DNA of 64,000 nt from an uncultured Lachnospiraceae bacterium (GCA_910576895.1 CAJTJZ010000001.1:23208-87207), one strand, 5' to 3'. Counted from the first letter of the stretch, positions 8,846 through 17,652 are shown. Notes: generated from the sequence alone by a model not told the origin. Numbers and translations: made by a program.

Positions 8846-8874
8846 GTTTTCTAACGAACTGTTTGATAGAAAAC
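8846..8874 (-). promoter_or_regulatory. Probable MarR operator dyad
   Basis: Perfect 8-bp arms GTTTTCTA and TAGAAAAC are separated by 13 bp, with an inner AAC/GTT match. The dyad starts directly after the -10 box and covers the predicted transcription start of marR. Confidence 0.5.
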
Positions 8875-8903
8875 ATCATATATGGAATCTGTAAAATTGT
8901 CAA
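8875..8903 (-). promoter_or_regulatory. Promoter of marR
   Basis: Minus strand TTGACA, 17-bp spacer, TATGAT: 11 of 12 consensus bases. Transcription would start near 8868, inside the dyad. Confidence 0.65.
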
Positions 8904-8951
8904 GTAAGTTCTGCTTTTTCTATTATTTCTATTAACTGGCTGAACCATTAT

Positions 8952-10889
8952 TTATATTCTAATCTCTACCTGATATTCTTTTAGCCAATAATTAATTTCA
9001 ATAAAATAAGCAAACATCTGCGGCTGTGCCATAAGCTGCCCAAACCATGGACGGCCATAATCAGATGGACTTTGAATCATTTGTTTTAAAATACGACCAT
9101 TTAATAAAGCATTTAATGGTTCTTCTTTATCTTCTATAATTTCCGATAATTTTTTCTTTAATAAATTCTCATACTTTGGATCGTATGTTTTTGGATATGG
9201 GCACTTTTTCCTTTCAATCACTTCCCTTGGAAGTACAGGTTTTGCAATATCAAGTAATAACCCTTTTACTCTGCCATCTTTATATTTATATTCCCAAGGA
9301 ATATTATAAACATATTCCATCACTCTATGATCAGCAAATGGAACACGCACTTCCAGTCCGCTTGCCATTGTCATACGATCTTTACGTTCTAGTAATGTTT
9401 CCATAAACCAATCAAGATTTAATCGACTTATCTGTCGTCTCCGCAAACGCTCTGCTTTTTGACTAAATTTAGAAACTTCTGTTTCCTGTAAATAATTCCA
9501 ATAATCCTTAGAAGAAATCCCTATTGTTCCAAAGGATTCTTTTTCTTCGAAAAGACATTTTGTTCTTTGCATTGTTTTTTCATATTGTGCCATAACATAT
9601 TCTTCCAAAAATAGTTTTCCTGCAATTTCCGGACGCAGTACAAGCTGTCGCAGTTTTAAATCTTTTGACCATGGAAAGATTGGCATACGAAGTGCTTCTT
9701 CATCACGAAACCAAGGATATCCTCCAAAAATTTCATCTGCACATTCTCCCGATAAACAAACGGTATGATGTTTTTTTATCTTTTCAGCAAAAAACAGTAA
9801 AGAAGAATCTACATCTGCCATTCCCGGTAAATCTTTGGCTCGTACTGCTGAAAATAGTTTTTCATATAATTCATCATAATTACAAGACAGGTAATGATGA
9901 TTGGAATGAATATGCTCCACCATCTTATCAACAAAGGGGCGATCTTGTGTTGGCTGAAACTTTGATGCTTTAAAATTAATATCATTATCAACATAGTCAA
10001 AAGAATAGGTATCTAACTGCTTTCCCTGTTTTTTAAAATAATCTGCCGCTACTGCCGAAACGACACTAGAATCAAGCCCTCCAGAAAGCAGCGTACAAAT
10101 TGGTACATCAGAAACAAGCTGCCGCCGAATAGCATCAAATAAAAGTTCCCTTGCATGATCGACCGTTTCCTCATAATTTTCCTTATGTTCCTTTGCTTCC
10201 ATATCCCAATAACGCCAAAGTTTTAATCCGCTATAATCTAAAATACCACAATACGCTGGCGGAATTTCATGAACTCCAAGAAAAACACCACATCCCAGAG
10301 AACGTGCTGGTCCAAGACCAAAAATTTCACATAGTCCATATCTTCCAAGTACTGCCTTTACTTCTGGATAAGCAAATAATGACTTTATTTCAGAACCAAA
10401 TAAAAATCTTTGATCTTTTTCCATATAAAAAAATGGTTTTACTCCTGCCCTATCTCTTGCAAGAAATACACTTTTTTCCCGATTATTCCAAATTGCAAAA
10501 CTAAAAATACCATTTAGTTTTTCCACACAACTTTTTCCATAGGCAATATAAGCTGTTAGCAAAACTTCGGTATCTGCTGATGTTTCAAAAGTAAATCCAG
10601 CAAGTTTTAGTTCCTCTCTTAATTCTTCTGTATTATATAATTCTCCATTATAGACAATAATATAATCTACACCATCCCAATGCTTTCTCATTGGCTGTCT
10701 TCCACGTTCTGGATCAATAACTGCAAGTCTTGTATGTGCAAATGCAATATGTTCATCAATCAAAACTCCTGCATCATCTGGTCCACGATGCGTAAGCACT
10801 TTTCCCATACGTGCCGCAAGCATACGATTTTCTTCTGCATTTAAAAGTAAATTTTGGTTAAAATCACAAAATCCGGCAATGCCACACAT
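8952..10889 (-). CDS. asnB: Asparagine synthase (glutamine-hydrolysing)
   Basis: Converts aspartate, glutamine and ATP to asparagine and glutamate in the cytosol. The 645 residues begin with MCGIAGF, so Cys2 is the N-terminal nucleophile of the class II glutamine amidotransferase domain. RLAVIDPERGRQPM, YNGELYNTEEL and SADTEVLLTAY are further glutaminase signatures. The synthetase half has the PP-loop LLSGGLDSSVVSA, CLSGECADEIFGGYPWF and RVPFADHRVMEYVY. GGGAGG lies about 6 nt before the ATG. It is slightly longer than typical AsnB but matches clostridial forms. A gap of about 150 bp without recognisable structure separates it from the upstream ATPase gene. Confidence 0.95.
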   Translation of the reverse strand: MCGIAGFCDFNQNLLLNAEENRMLAARMGKVLTHRGPDDAGVLIDEHIAFAHTRLAVIDPERGRQPMRKHWDGVDYIIVYNGELYNTEELREELKLAGFTFETSADTEVLLTAYIAYGKSCVEKLNGIFSFAIWNNREKSVFLARDRAGVKPFFYMEKDQRFLFGSEIKSLFAYPEVKAVLGRYGLCEIFGLGPARSLGCGVFLGVHEIPPAYCGILDYSGLKLWRYWDMEAKEHKENYEETVDHARELLFDAIRRQLVSDVPICTLLSGGLDSSVVSAVAADYFKKQGKQLDTYSFDYVDNDINFKASKFQPTQDRPFVDKMVEHIHSNHHYLSCNYDELYEKLFSAVRAKDLPGMADVDSSLLFFAEKIKKHHTVCLSGECADEIFGGYPWFRDEEALRMPIFPWSKDLKLRQLVLRPEIAGKLFLEEYVMAQYEKTMQRTKCLFEEKESFGTIGISSKDYWNYLQETEVSKFSQKAERLRRRQISRLNLDWFMETLLERKDRMTMASGLEVRVPFADHRVMEYVYNIPWEYKYKDGRVKGLLLDIAKPVLPREVIERKKCPYPKTYDPKYENLLKKKLSEIIEDKEEPLNALLNGRILKQMIQSPSDYGRPWFGQLMAQPQMFAYFIEINYWLKEYQVEIRI

Positions 10890-11037
10890 AAAAAACCTCC
10901 CTACATTCTATCAAGTCTTTCTTCCTTTTCTTATTTTATTATATGGAGGCATAAATTATTATATCCATTTTTTTAGCAAATTCTAATAAGTCAAGCATGT
11001 TCCACCTTTATTTTACTTCTTATCTTTCTTACCTTTT

Positions 11038-12699
11038 TTAAATCTTACGAAATCTTTGCATACAAGCAAGCATTTCTTGTTTTCTTGGCATCACTGGAGA
11101 ACCTGCACTATAATTTGGTGGTATCAAAGGCAGCATTCCATCATTTTCTATTTTCTGATAAAGAAGCTCTATAAGCTGTACTGCCGTCTTTTTTCCATCT
11201 GCTAATTTTGTAAGGATATATTGTAGGAAATAAGCCAAAGCTGCTGTTTGCCCTTCATCTATAAGCTGTTCCAAATAACGCAAATCCAAATCCGTATGAT
11301 CAAGAGAAATCGTATCCAAGCCATGCACTTTTACTTTTTCTATTCGCATAGATGGAATCTGTTTTTTTACAAAATCCGTCTTTTTCACTCGAAAACTTTC
11401 TATTTCTTGTGCTAATTTCTTTGCATTTTCTGTTACATCTTTTAAACAATACTGATCCATTTGCAATACAATATCAGCAACTGATAAATAAGCACCAGAG
11501 CTTCCGACTACTAAAACAGAAGAAACCTGATGATCTTCCCAAAGACTACGAACACACTTTAAAAATGGTGTAATTGGTTCTTTCTCATCAGAAACAAGCT
11601 TTGCCATTGTTTCATCTCTTACCATAAAATTTGTTGCTGAAGTGTCTTCATCAATTAAAAAAACACCTGTATTTCCTGCAAGTCCTTCTACCGTATTGGC
11701 TGCCTGCGAAGTACTGCCACTGGCATTTTCTGTTATAAAATTTGTTGTATCTGCGTGGTTTGGCAAATGATTAATAAACATAGAAATATCTACAAGATGT
11801 ACACAACGTCCTTCTTCTGCACGTAATTTTACTGCAGTATCATCTGTAATCACATATTCTCTGCCATCTCCTGCAATATGATTATAAACACCTGCTTCCA
11901 TTGCTTTTAATAATGTAGATTTTCCATGATAACCACCACCAACAATTAAAGTAACACCACGTTTTACTCCCATACCTCGCAATTTTCCATGATAAGGAAG
12001 CTCTAATTCTACTGCTACACTTTCTGGTGATATAAATACCTGTGCCGATTTCATAGGATATTCAGAAACGCCACTTTGTCTTGGAAGAATCGAACCATCT
12101 GCCACAAAAGCACAAAGATCAAGCCTCACAAGCTGTTTACGAATAAATTGCTGATCATCTGCTAATTCCTTAACAGCTTTGAAGATTTCTTTTTTTTGAT
12201 TCTTATAAAGCAAGGCATTTTTTACAATTTGCGGCAATAGGGTTATTACTATTTTCTCCATCTCCTTTGCCGCAATTGAACGCCCATATGCCGGAAATCC
12301 TATCTCTAAACGTACTTCCAATTCCTTTTCTGAAATCTGTACTGCAATCCGTTCCATGATTTCTTGTCCAACACGACAGGCAGTAATGATTCCACTTTTT
12401 CCAGAACCAGCTCGATAAGACTGCATTTTTTTTATACATTGATGTACTTGCCGCAAAATCATATCTTCTAAAGCAATTTTTTCCCATTTTTCTGCAAATA
12501 ACTCTAATGGAAAATTATTTGTATTTTTTACACATAAACGGATTCTTGAAGGCGAAGCAAATGGATCGCCTTGTACATGATCAATTTTTAAAAGAAATTC
12601 TCCAAAATCATAAACTCCTTTTAATGCTTTATAAGCTCCATAACTTTTATGATCCATTGCATGAAGGCTATTTAAAAAATCTTGTTTTGTTTTCATCAT
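11038..12699 (-). CDS. ABC-class P-loop ATPase (COG3044 family)
   Basis: A 553-residue predicted ATPase of the COG3044/PF09818 type. These are soluble proteins related to ABC ATPases with no transmembrane partner and no established role. The C-terminal ATPase half has Walker A GGGYHGKSTLL (about residues 253-263), a signature-like segment (FITENASGSTSQA), Walker B with following acids FLIDEDTSATNFM, and the switch region VLVVGSSGAYLSVADIVL. The N-terminal 200 residues contain the family's conserved R-SYGAYKALKGVY-like start. GAAAGGG lies about 10 nt upstream of the first of two consecutive ATG codons. Its minus-strand neighbours are asnB downstream and a GtrB-like transferase upstream; no functional link is evident. 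Confidence 0.85.
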   Translation of the reverse strand: MMKTKQDFLNSLHAMDHKSYGAYKALKGVYDFGEFLLKIDHVQGDPFASPSRIRLCVKNTNNFPLELFAEKWEKIALEDMILRQVHQCIKKMQSYRAGSGKSGIITACRVGQEIMERIAVQISEKELEVRLEIGFPAYGRSIAAKEMEKIVITLLPQIVKNALLYKNQKKEIFKAVKELADDQQFIRKQLVRLDLCAFVADGSILPRQSGVSEYPMKSAQVFISPESVAVELELPYHGKLRGMGVKRGVTLIVGGGYHGKSTLLKAMEAGVYNHIAGDGREYVITDDTAVKLRAEEGRCVHLVDISMFINHLPNHADTTNFITENASGSTSQAANTVEGLAGNTGVFLIDEDTSATNFMVRDETMAKLVSDEKEPITPFLKCVRSLWEDHQVSSVLVVGSSGAYLSVADIVLQMDQYCLKDVTENAKKLAQEIESFRVKKTDFVKKQIPSMRIEKVKVHGLDTISLDHTDLDLRYLEQLIDEGQTAALAYFLQYILTKLADGKKTAVQLIELLYQKIENDGMLPLIPPNYSAGSPVMPRKQEMLACMQRFRKI

Positions 12700-12742
12700 A
12701 AATGTTGCCCTTTCTTTTTATCGCTCTTATCCTTTCCCATTT

Positions 12743-13711
12743 CTATTTGTCCTCTTCCTTTTCTTCTTCCAAAAGATTTTTTTCTAAAATAAATCGTGGT
12801 CTTTGCTTTACTTCTTCATAAATTTTCCCAATATATGCCCCAATAATTCCAAGACAAAATAACTGTAAACCTCCAAGAAGCCAAATAGAACATAAAATAC
12901 TTGTCCAACCAGCTACTGTATATCCAATTAATTTTTCTACAATACTCCAAATAAAAGCACATAAGCTTACAAAAGAAATCAAGATACCAAGTCCAGCAAT
13001 GAGTCTAAGTGGACTAACCGTAAAGGAAGTAATTCCTTCCCATGCAAAAGAAAGCATTTTCTTTAAAGGATACTTTGACTCTCCAGCAAATCGCTCATTT
13101 CTTTCATAAAGTACTGTAGTATGTTTATAACCAATCGAGGGAAAAATGCCTCGCAGGAATAGATTCACTTCTCGAAAACCAGAAAGACTTTCTAATACTT
13201 TTTTACTTGTCAAGCGATAATCAGCATGATTAAATACAATTTCCACACCCATAACATTCATAATATGATAAAAAGCTTCTGCTGTAAATTTCTTAAATAT
13301 AGAATCTTTTTTTCTAGAAGAACGAACACCATAGACAATTTCATTTCCATGATTATATTCTTCTACCATTTTATCTAATACTTCAATATCATCCTGTAAA
13401 TCTGCGTCCATAGAAATTACAACATCCGCATAATCCTTTACGGTTAAAAGTCCTGCTAAAAGTGCCGATTGATGTCCTCTATTATGTGCTAAAGAAATTC
13501 CAGTAAATAATGGATTTTCTCTATGAATTTCTTCAATCAACTGCCATGTCGCATCTCTTGATCCATCATTTACATAGACAACACGACTTTCTTCTGTAAT
13601 CAGCCCTGCCGTTTTCATTCGTCCAAGCTTATCGTGCAGGCGTTTTGTTGTTTCCCTTAAAACCTCCTGTTCATTATAACAAGGAATTACAAGATATAAA
13701 ATAACTGCCAT
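12743..13711 (-). CDS. GT2 membrane glycosyltransferase (GtrB/DPM1-like)
   Basis: Probably transfers a sugar from a nucleotide donor to undecaprenyl phosphate, as known for GtrB/DPM-like enzymes. Residues 1-225 are the GT-A domain (YLVIPCYNEQEVL, YVNDGSRDAT, GHQSALLAGL, VISMDADLQDD, and ADYRLTSKKV as the acceptor region). Two C-terminal membrane helices follow (about 230-260 and 268-295), then a charged tail (KNLLEEEKEEDK). The 322-residue length is typical. AAGGAG lies 14 nt before the ATG, somewhat far. The UDP-sugar pyrophosphorylase encoded 86 nt upstream on the same strand could supply its donor; that is inference from position. Confidence 0.9.
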   Translation of the reverse strand: MAVILYLVIPCYNEQEVLRETTKRLHDKLGRMKTAGLITEESRVVYVNDGSRDATWQLIEEIHRENPLFTGISLAHNRGHQSALLAGLLTVKDYADVVISMDADLQDDIEVLDKMVEEYNHGNEIVYGVRSSRKKDSIFKKFTAEAFYHIMNVMGVEIVFNHADYRLTSKKVLESLSGFREVNLFLRGIFPSIGYKHTTVLYERNERFAGESKYPLKKMLSFAWEGITSFTVSPLRLIAGLGILISFVSLCAFIWSIVEKLIGYTVAGWTSILCSIWLLGGLQLFCLGIIGAYIGKIYEEVKQRPRFILEKNLLEEEKEEDK

Positions 13712-13797
13712 TTGTTACTTTCTCACTCCTTACCTGCAAGAAAAAAACACCGTTTTTCTATTTGTAAAACAAATGATAATAATTTCTCCTATTTTTC

Positions 13798-15024
13798 TTA
13801 AAGGATAATTCCATTTTCCTTCATAAGCTCTCTTGCACTCTCTAAAGAATCTACCCCGATTCTATTTTTAATTGGTGCAAACTCATAATTTCTTACTACC
13901 TCATATGGCAGACAATTTTCTAACTCATGAATCATATCAAGTACTAAGGTTTCAAATTTATAACCATTTGGCTTCTGTGGATTTACTAAATTTCCCTTAT
14001 CATCAATATATGGAATTTTCTTTTCTACAATATGCACTGGCATATGTTTATTCATAATATGCTCTAATTTATCTACACGAAATAAGTAATTTAAAATAAC
14101 ACCAAAACGATAAGAAAGTTCTCCTTCTTCTGTATAAGAATGTACCATTTCCTCTGTCATTTCATAATACTCTACAATCGAAGGTTTTCCATCTTCTAAA
14201 CATAAAACACCAACACGTTCTTCCGGATCTGCTTTGCTAACAACTTTTGCACCACTTACACAACCTGACTGAATCGTTGCACCAAGGAAACATGGATCAG
14301 CAATTCTTTGTAAAACATTATCTACAGCAAAAACATTAAGCCATTCAATTCCCCGTTTATGAATATCCTCTAAAATACCATGATTTGCCATAGAAGAAAA
14401 CCAGCCACCATTACCATTTGGCGATAAGGAAATTTTTCCTTTTGCTTCTAAATAAATCTTGCCCTCATAATCAACCGAAGGTGCCATCTGTTGCTTAAAA
14501 AATAAAATATCCTTAGAAGGATAACCAAAAAACTCATGTTCCTTAAAAAAATTAATAGTATCTTCATGATTCTTTTCACTTGTCATAACATACAATGGAA
14601 CCGTTGTTTGTGCCAGTTTTGTTACTTCCATTAAATTTTTTATTAAACATTCAAATAAATATAGCTTTCTTGTAATTCCAACATTTAATACTCCCTTTGG
14701 CTTATCAAGTCCCAAACGTGTTCCTTGTCCACCTGCTAAAAGAACAGCTCCTACCTTTTTATTACGAATTGCTTCTAACCCTATTTCTTGAAATTCTTTT
14801 TTCTTTTCTTCAATTTCTGCAATCTCCACTGCTTGTAAAGGCTCTAATTTTCCACGCTCCTCTGCTTTTTCCTTTTTTGATAAATTCTTTAATAAAGAAA
14901 AATCAAGTTCTTTTATCTGTTTTAATAAATCTTCCTTTTCTTGTTCTCCCAATTCTTCATAAAAATGTAATAATTGTTCCTGATGATTTTCTTCTAAAAG
15001 TTCTTTTACTTCTTCTAAGTTCAT
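13798..15024 (-). CDS. UDP-sugar/UDP-GlcNAc pyrophosphorylase family protein
   Basis: A UTP:sugar-1-phosphate uridylyltransferase of the eukaryote-like UDPGP family, making UDP-GlcNAc, UDP-GalNAc or UDP-hexose. A predicted coiled N-terminal helix region (1-85) precedes the nucleotide-binding LLAGGQGTRLGLDKPKG (about residues 96-112). Further family motifs are YVMTSEKNHEDT, LSPNGNGGWFSS, FAVDNVLQRIADP and NPQKPNGYKFETL. The preferred start is the ATG at 15024 (408 residues). An in-frame TTG at 15042 lies inside a hairpin arm. The only good SD (15080-15086) is 55 nt away and separated by that hairpin; see the RBS entry. The exact sugar substrate cannot be read from the sequence. Confidence 0.88.
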   Translation of the reverse strand: MNLEEVKELLEENHQEQLLHFYEELGEQEKEDLLKQIKELDFSLLKNLSKKEKAEERGKLEPLQAVEIAEIEEKKKEFQEIGLEAIRNKKVGAVLLAGGQGTRLGLDKPKGVLNVGITRKLYLFECLIKNLMEVTKLAQTTVPLYVMTSEKNHEDTINFFKEHEFFGYPSKDILFFKQQMAPSVDYEGKIYLEAKGKISLSPNGNGGWFSSMANHGILEDIHKRGIEWLNVFAVDNVLQRIADPCFLGATIQSGCVSGAKVVSKADPEERVGVLCLEDGKPSIVEYYEMTEEMVHSYTEEGELSYRFGVILNYLFRVDKLEHIMNKHMPVHIVEKKIPYIDDKGNLVNPQKPNGYKFETLVLDMIHELENCLPYEVVRNYEFAPIKNRIGVDSLESARELMKENGIIL

Positions 15025-15086
15025 ATTATTTTTTTGCTGCAAATTTCTTTGAAACTTTAAAATTTATAATTTGCAGCTTCTCCTTT
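15024..15086 (-). promoter_or_regulatory. Hairpin-bridged ribosome-binding site of the UDP-sugar pyrophosphorylase
   Basis: On the minus strand AAAGGAG (15086-15080) is followed after 2 nt by a perfect 10-bp stem, GCTGCAAATT with AATTTGCAGC (15077-15068 and 15045-15036), with a 22-nt loop. Eleven A/T-rich nt then lead to the ATG. Folding shortens the effective SD-AUG spacing from 55 to 13 nt, the same layout as at ppi. Confidence 0.6.
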
Positions 15087-15129
15087 CTTACTATTTTTCC
15101 ATCTCTCTTATCTATCTTTTTTTATTTTC

Positions 15130-15828
15130 CTATAACTTCTCTATCATACCAAGCAAAAGATTAACAGTATGTTCAATTGCCTTTTCCTCAAAAATTCCAT
15201 AATCCATAGTTGCACTAGAATCTGCCTTATCAGAAATTGCTCGAATAATTAAAAATGGAATTTTGTTTAAATAAGCTGTATGTGCAATTGCTGCCCCTTC
15301 CATTTCTGTACAATATCCACTAAAATTCTTTATAAGACGCTCCTTTACATTCTGATTAGAAATAAATTGATCACCACTAAGAACACGTCCGCAAAATACT
15401 TGAATATCTTTATTTACCTCTTTACATACTTTCTTTGCAAGTTCAAGCAATATAGTATCTGCCTGAAAAATAGATGTTTCCATTCTTGGAATGACTCCAA
15501 GTTTATAGCCAAAACCTGTTGCATCCATATCATGATATAATGTATCTGTAGATAATACAATATCTCCAATATTAATTTCATTTTTTAGAGAACCTGCAAC
15601 ACCTGTATTAATTACAGCCTCTATTTGATACTGATCGATAAGAATTTGTGTACAAATTCCTGCATTGACTTTTCCAATTCCACTCTTTACTATAACAACT
15701 TCCTTTTCCTTAAGTTGTCCAATATAAAAATCCATCCCTGCTTTTTCTATTACAGAAACATTTTTCATCATTTCTTTTAGACGACTAACTTCTTCATCCA
15801 TTGCACCAATAATTCCTATTTTCCTCAT
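15130..15828 (-). CDS. mtnN: 5'-methylthioadenosine/S-adenosylhomocysteine nucleosidase
   Basis: Hydrolyses MTA and SAH to adenine and the thioribose or ribosyl-homocysteine, for methionine salvage and the activated methyl cycle; cytosolic. The 232 residues match the family. Motifs are GIIGAMDEEVSRL at the N-terminus, NTGVAGSL, LSGDQFIS, the catalytic-glutamate/purine-site region TEMEGAAIAHTAYL, and RAISDKAD with the catalytic Asp. The start at 15828 follows GGAGG at about 7 nt. A longer open frame to 15996 exists only because the intergenic repeat upstream (15853-16018) happens to be open; those 56 extra residues are not conserved family sequence and should not be annotated. Confidence 0.95.
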   Translation of the reverse strand: MRKIGIIGAMDEEVSRLKEMMKNVSVIEKAGMDFYIGQLKEKEVVIVKSGIGKVNAGICTQILIDQYQIEAVINTGVAGSLKNEINIGDIVLSTDTLYHDMDATGFGYKLGVIPRMETSIFQADTILLELAKKVCKEVNKDIQVFCGRVLSGDQFISNQNVKERLIKNFSGYCTEMEGAAIAHTAYLNKIPFLIIRAISDKADSSATMDYGIFEEKAIEHTVNLLLGMIEKL

Positions 15829-15852
15829 TGATTTCCCTCCAAATTTTATTTT

Positions 15853-16018
15853 ATACTCACGAACGAAAAATTTTTCTTTTTTTCGTTCGTGAGTTTGTGC
15901 CGACCGCAGCCACGAAGTGGCTTGTTTTTTGTCGTGCCCATTCGGGTATGACCTGCCTTGTGCGGTCGTACACATCATGTTATACTGAGCGGTCATGTTT
16001 TTCGACCGCCAGTATAAC
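15853..16018 (+). repeat. Modular palindromic intergenic repeat, full copy 1
   Basis: 166 bp made of consecutive foldable modules: hairpin A (15856-15893, CTCACGAACG...CGTTCGTGAG); a nested block closed by CGACCGCA/TGCGGTCG that contains GCCACgaaGTGGC and a GTCGTGCCC/GGGTATGAC hairpin; and hairpin C (15979-16018, GTTATACTG...CAGTATAAC). A similar copy lies in inverted orientation at 20127-20266. GC content is visibly higher than the surroundings. It lies just upstream of mtnN. Confidence 0.8.
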
Positions 16019-16122
16019 TGTTTTTTCTTAATAATTTATTATAACGTACTATTCTAAAATCTACAATCACTTTCTTAAAAAAGAAAAAATGTTCCAAAAT
16101 AAAGCTTTATAATAAGTTTTTC

Positions 16123-16151
16123 TTGCAATCCTTTCCTAATCGCTGTATGAT
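16123..16151 (+). promoter_or_regulatory. Promoter for the TSCPD-murG pair
   Basis: TTGCAA, 17-bp spacer, TATGAT. The predicted leader of about 118 nt contains the hairpin at 16223-16247. Confidence 0.5.
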
Positions 16152-16222
16152 ATATAGAAAAGGTACTTTTATCCATTATTATGCTTTTTAACTTTTATCT
16201 AAAAACAATAACTATTCATAAA

Positions 16223-16247
16223 CCTAACAGATAAGAAAACTGTTAGG
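16223..16247 (+). promoter_or_regulatory. Leader hairpin ahead of the TSCPD gene
   Basis: CCTAACAG and CTGTTAGG form a perfect 8-bp stem with a 9-nt loop, ending about 16 nt before the SD (GAAAGGA) of the gene at 16276. There is no T-run, so it is not a terminator. Its function is unknown. Confidence 0.4.
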
Positions 16248-16275
16248 AATGAAAAGAAAAAGAAAGGAATACATT

Positions 16276-16530
16276 ATGTTATATACAACAAAAGGCACTT
16301 GTTCTCGTGCTATTGAAATTGAAACAGACAATGATACCGACACCATATTATCTGTTCGCTTTATTGGTGGCTGTGCTGGAAATACAAGTGGCATTGCAAA
16401 GCTTGTACAAGGAATGAAAATTGATGAAGTCATTGAGCGTTTAGAAGGAACTACTTGCGGTCCAAAGCCAACCTCATGCCCTGATCAACTAGCAAAAGCA
16501 TTAAAAGAATTAAAAAAATCAATGGTATAA
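16276..16530 (+). CDS. TSCPD domain protein (TIGR03905-type)
   Basis: A small 84-residue TSCPD-domain protein of the stand-alone type, whose function is not established. The domain is related to the C-terminus of adenosylcobalamin-dependent ribonucleotide reductases. The motif here is TTCGPKPTSCPDQLAKAL, with cysteines positioned as expected for metal binding, plus the N-terminal TKGTCSRAIEIE and GGCAGNTSGIAKL. The ATG at 16276 is chosen because GAAAGGA lies 7 nt upstream; the in-frame ATG at 16249 has no SD. A MurG-family gene follows after 19 nt, so the two are probably cotranscribed. Confidence 0.88.
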   Translation: MLYTTKGTCSRAIEIETDNDTDTILSVRFIGGCAGNTSGIAKLVQGMKIDEVIERLEGTTCGPKPTSCPDQLAKALKELKKSMV

Positions 16531-16549
16531 TTTTTTGCGAGGTAATGAT

Positions 16550-17632
16550 ATGAAAAAAATTGTATTAACTGGCGGAGGTACAGCCGGTCATGTCACTCCC
16601 AATATTGCACTTTTACCGGAATTAAAAAACCGTGGATATGAAGTTCATTATATTGGCTCTTATGATGGAATTGAAAAAAAATTAATCAGCGAATTTCATA
16701 TTCCATATCATGGAATTGCCACTGGAAAACTACGCCGTTATTTTGATATAAAAAATTTTACTGATCCATTTCGTGTAATTAAAGGCTTTGGAGAAGCTTC
16801 TTCTCTTTTAAAAAAATTGCAACCAGATATTATTTTTTCCAAAGGCGGCTTTGTTTCTGTTCCTGTTATTTTAGCAGCAAAACGCAGAAAAATTCCTTCC
16901 ATCATTCATGAATCTGATATGACTCCGGGACTAGCAAATAAAATCTGCATTCCTGCTGCTACAAAAATTTGTGCAAACTTTCCAGAAACAGTAAAAGAAC
17001 TACCAGAAGGAAAAGCCGTATTAACTGGCTCTCCTATTAGAAAAGAACTATTCTCTGGCAATAAAATGGCAGGGCTTCAATTTTGTGGTTTTCATCTAAA
17101 TAAACCTGTTATTTTAATTATTGGAGGAAGCCTTGGCTCTGTTGTTGTCAATGAAGCTGTTCGTAAAATTTTACCAAAACTTTTAGAAAAATTTCAAATC
17201 ATTCACTTATGTGGAAAAGATAAAATGGATCCATCTTTAAATGGTACTGTTGGTTATGTACAATATGAATATATAAAAAAAGAATTAAGTGATCTTTTAG
17301 ATGCTTCTGATCTTATTATCTCGCGGGCAGGTGCAAATGCCATTTGTGAAATTTTAGCATTGCGAAAGCCAAATGTTTTAATTCCTCTGTCAGCAGGAGC
17401 TAGTCGCGGTGATCAGATTTTAAATGCAGCATCTTTTGAACGACAAGGTTTTAGCAAAGTAATAAAAGAAGAAGATTTAACTGGCGAAACTTTATTAAAA
17501 GCTGTTATGAATGTATATGAAAATCGTGCCGCTTATATTCATACTATGGAAAAAAGTAAATTAAATGACTCTATTAAAACAATTACCGATCTAATTGATG
17601 AAATTGTGGAAAAATCAAATCATAATCAATAA
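16550..17632 (+). CDS. murG: MurG-family undecaprenyldiphospho-muramoylpentapeptide GlcNAc transferase
   Basis: Adds GlcNAc from UDP-GlcNAc to lipid I, giving lipid II, at the inner face of the membrane. The 360 residues have GT-B architecture: LTGGGTAGHVTPN at the N-terminus (lipid/phosphate-binding G-loop), FSKGGFVSVPV (second G-loop), and in the C-domain IIGGSLGSVVVNEA, LIISRAGANAICEILAL and the UDP-binding GASRGDQILNA. The start at 16550 has GAGGT about 7 nt upstream; an ATG at 16535 is less well placed. It is not within a mur/fts cluster, so it could be a second copy beside a canonical one elsewhere in the genome, which cannot be seen here. Confidence 0.9.
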   Translation: MKKIVLTGGGTAGHVTPNIALLPELKNRGYEVHYIGSYDGIEKKLISEFHIPYHGIATGKLRRYFDIKNFTDPFRVIKGFGEASSLLKKLQPDIIFSKGGFVSVPVILAAKRRKIPSIIHESDMTPGLANKICIPAATKICANFPETVKELPEGKAVLTGSPIRKELFSGNKMAGLQFCGFHLNKPVILIIGGSLGSVVVNEAVRKILPKLLEKFQIIHLCGKDKMDPSLNGTVGYVQYEYIKKELSDLLDASDLIISRAGANAICEILALRKPNVLIPLSAGASRGDQILNAASFERQGFSKVIKEEDLTGETLLKAVMNVYENRAAYIHTMEKSKLNDSIKTITDLIDEIVEKSNHNQ

Positions 17633-17652
17633 GAAAGCTTAACAAAAAGAAA

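Noticed and set aside
14697..15164. 155-codon plus-strand ORF opposite the UDP-sugar pyrophosphorylase
   Set aside because: A Leu/Phe-rich antisense artefact of a Lys/Glu-rich gene; it spans the hairpin-bridged RBS and has no SD.
15829..15996. N-terminal 56-residue extension of the mtnN frame
   Set aside because: It reads through the palindromic repeat, lacks an SD and is absent from the nucleosidase family; the ATG at 15828 has a GGAGG.
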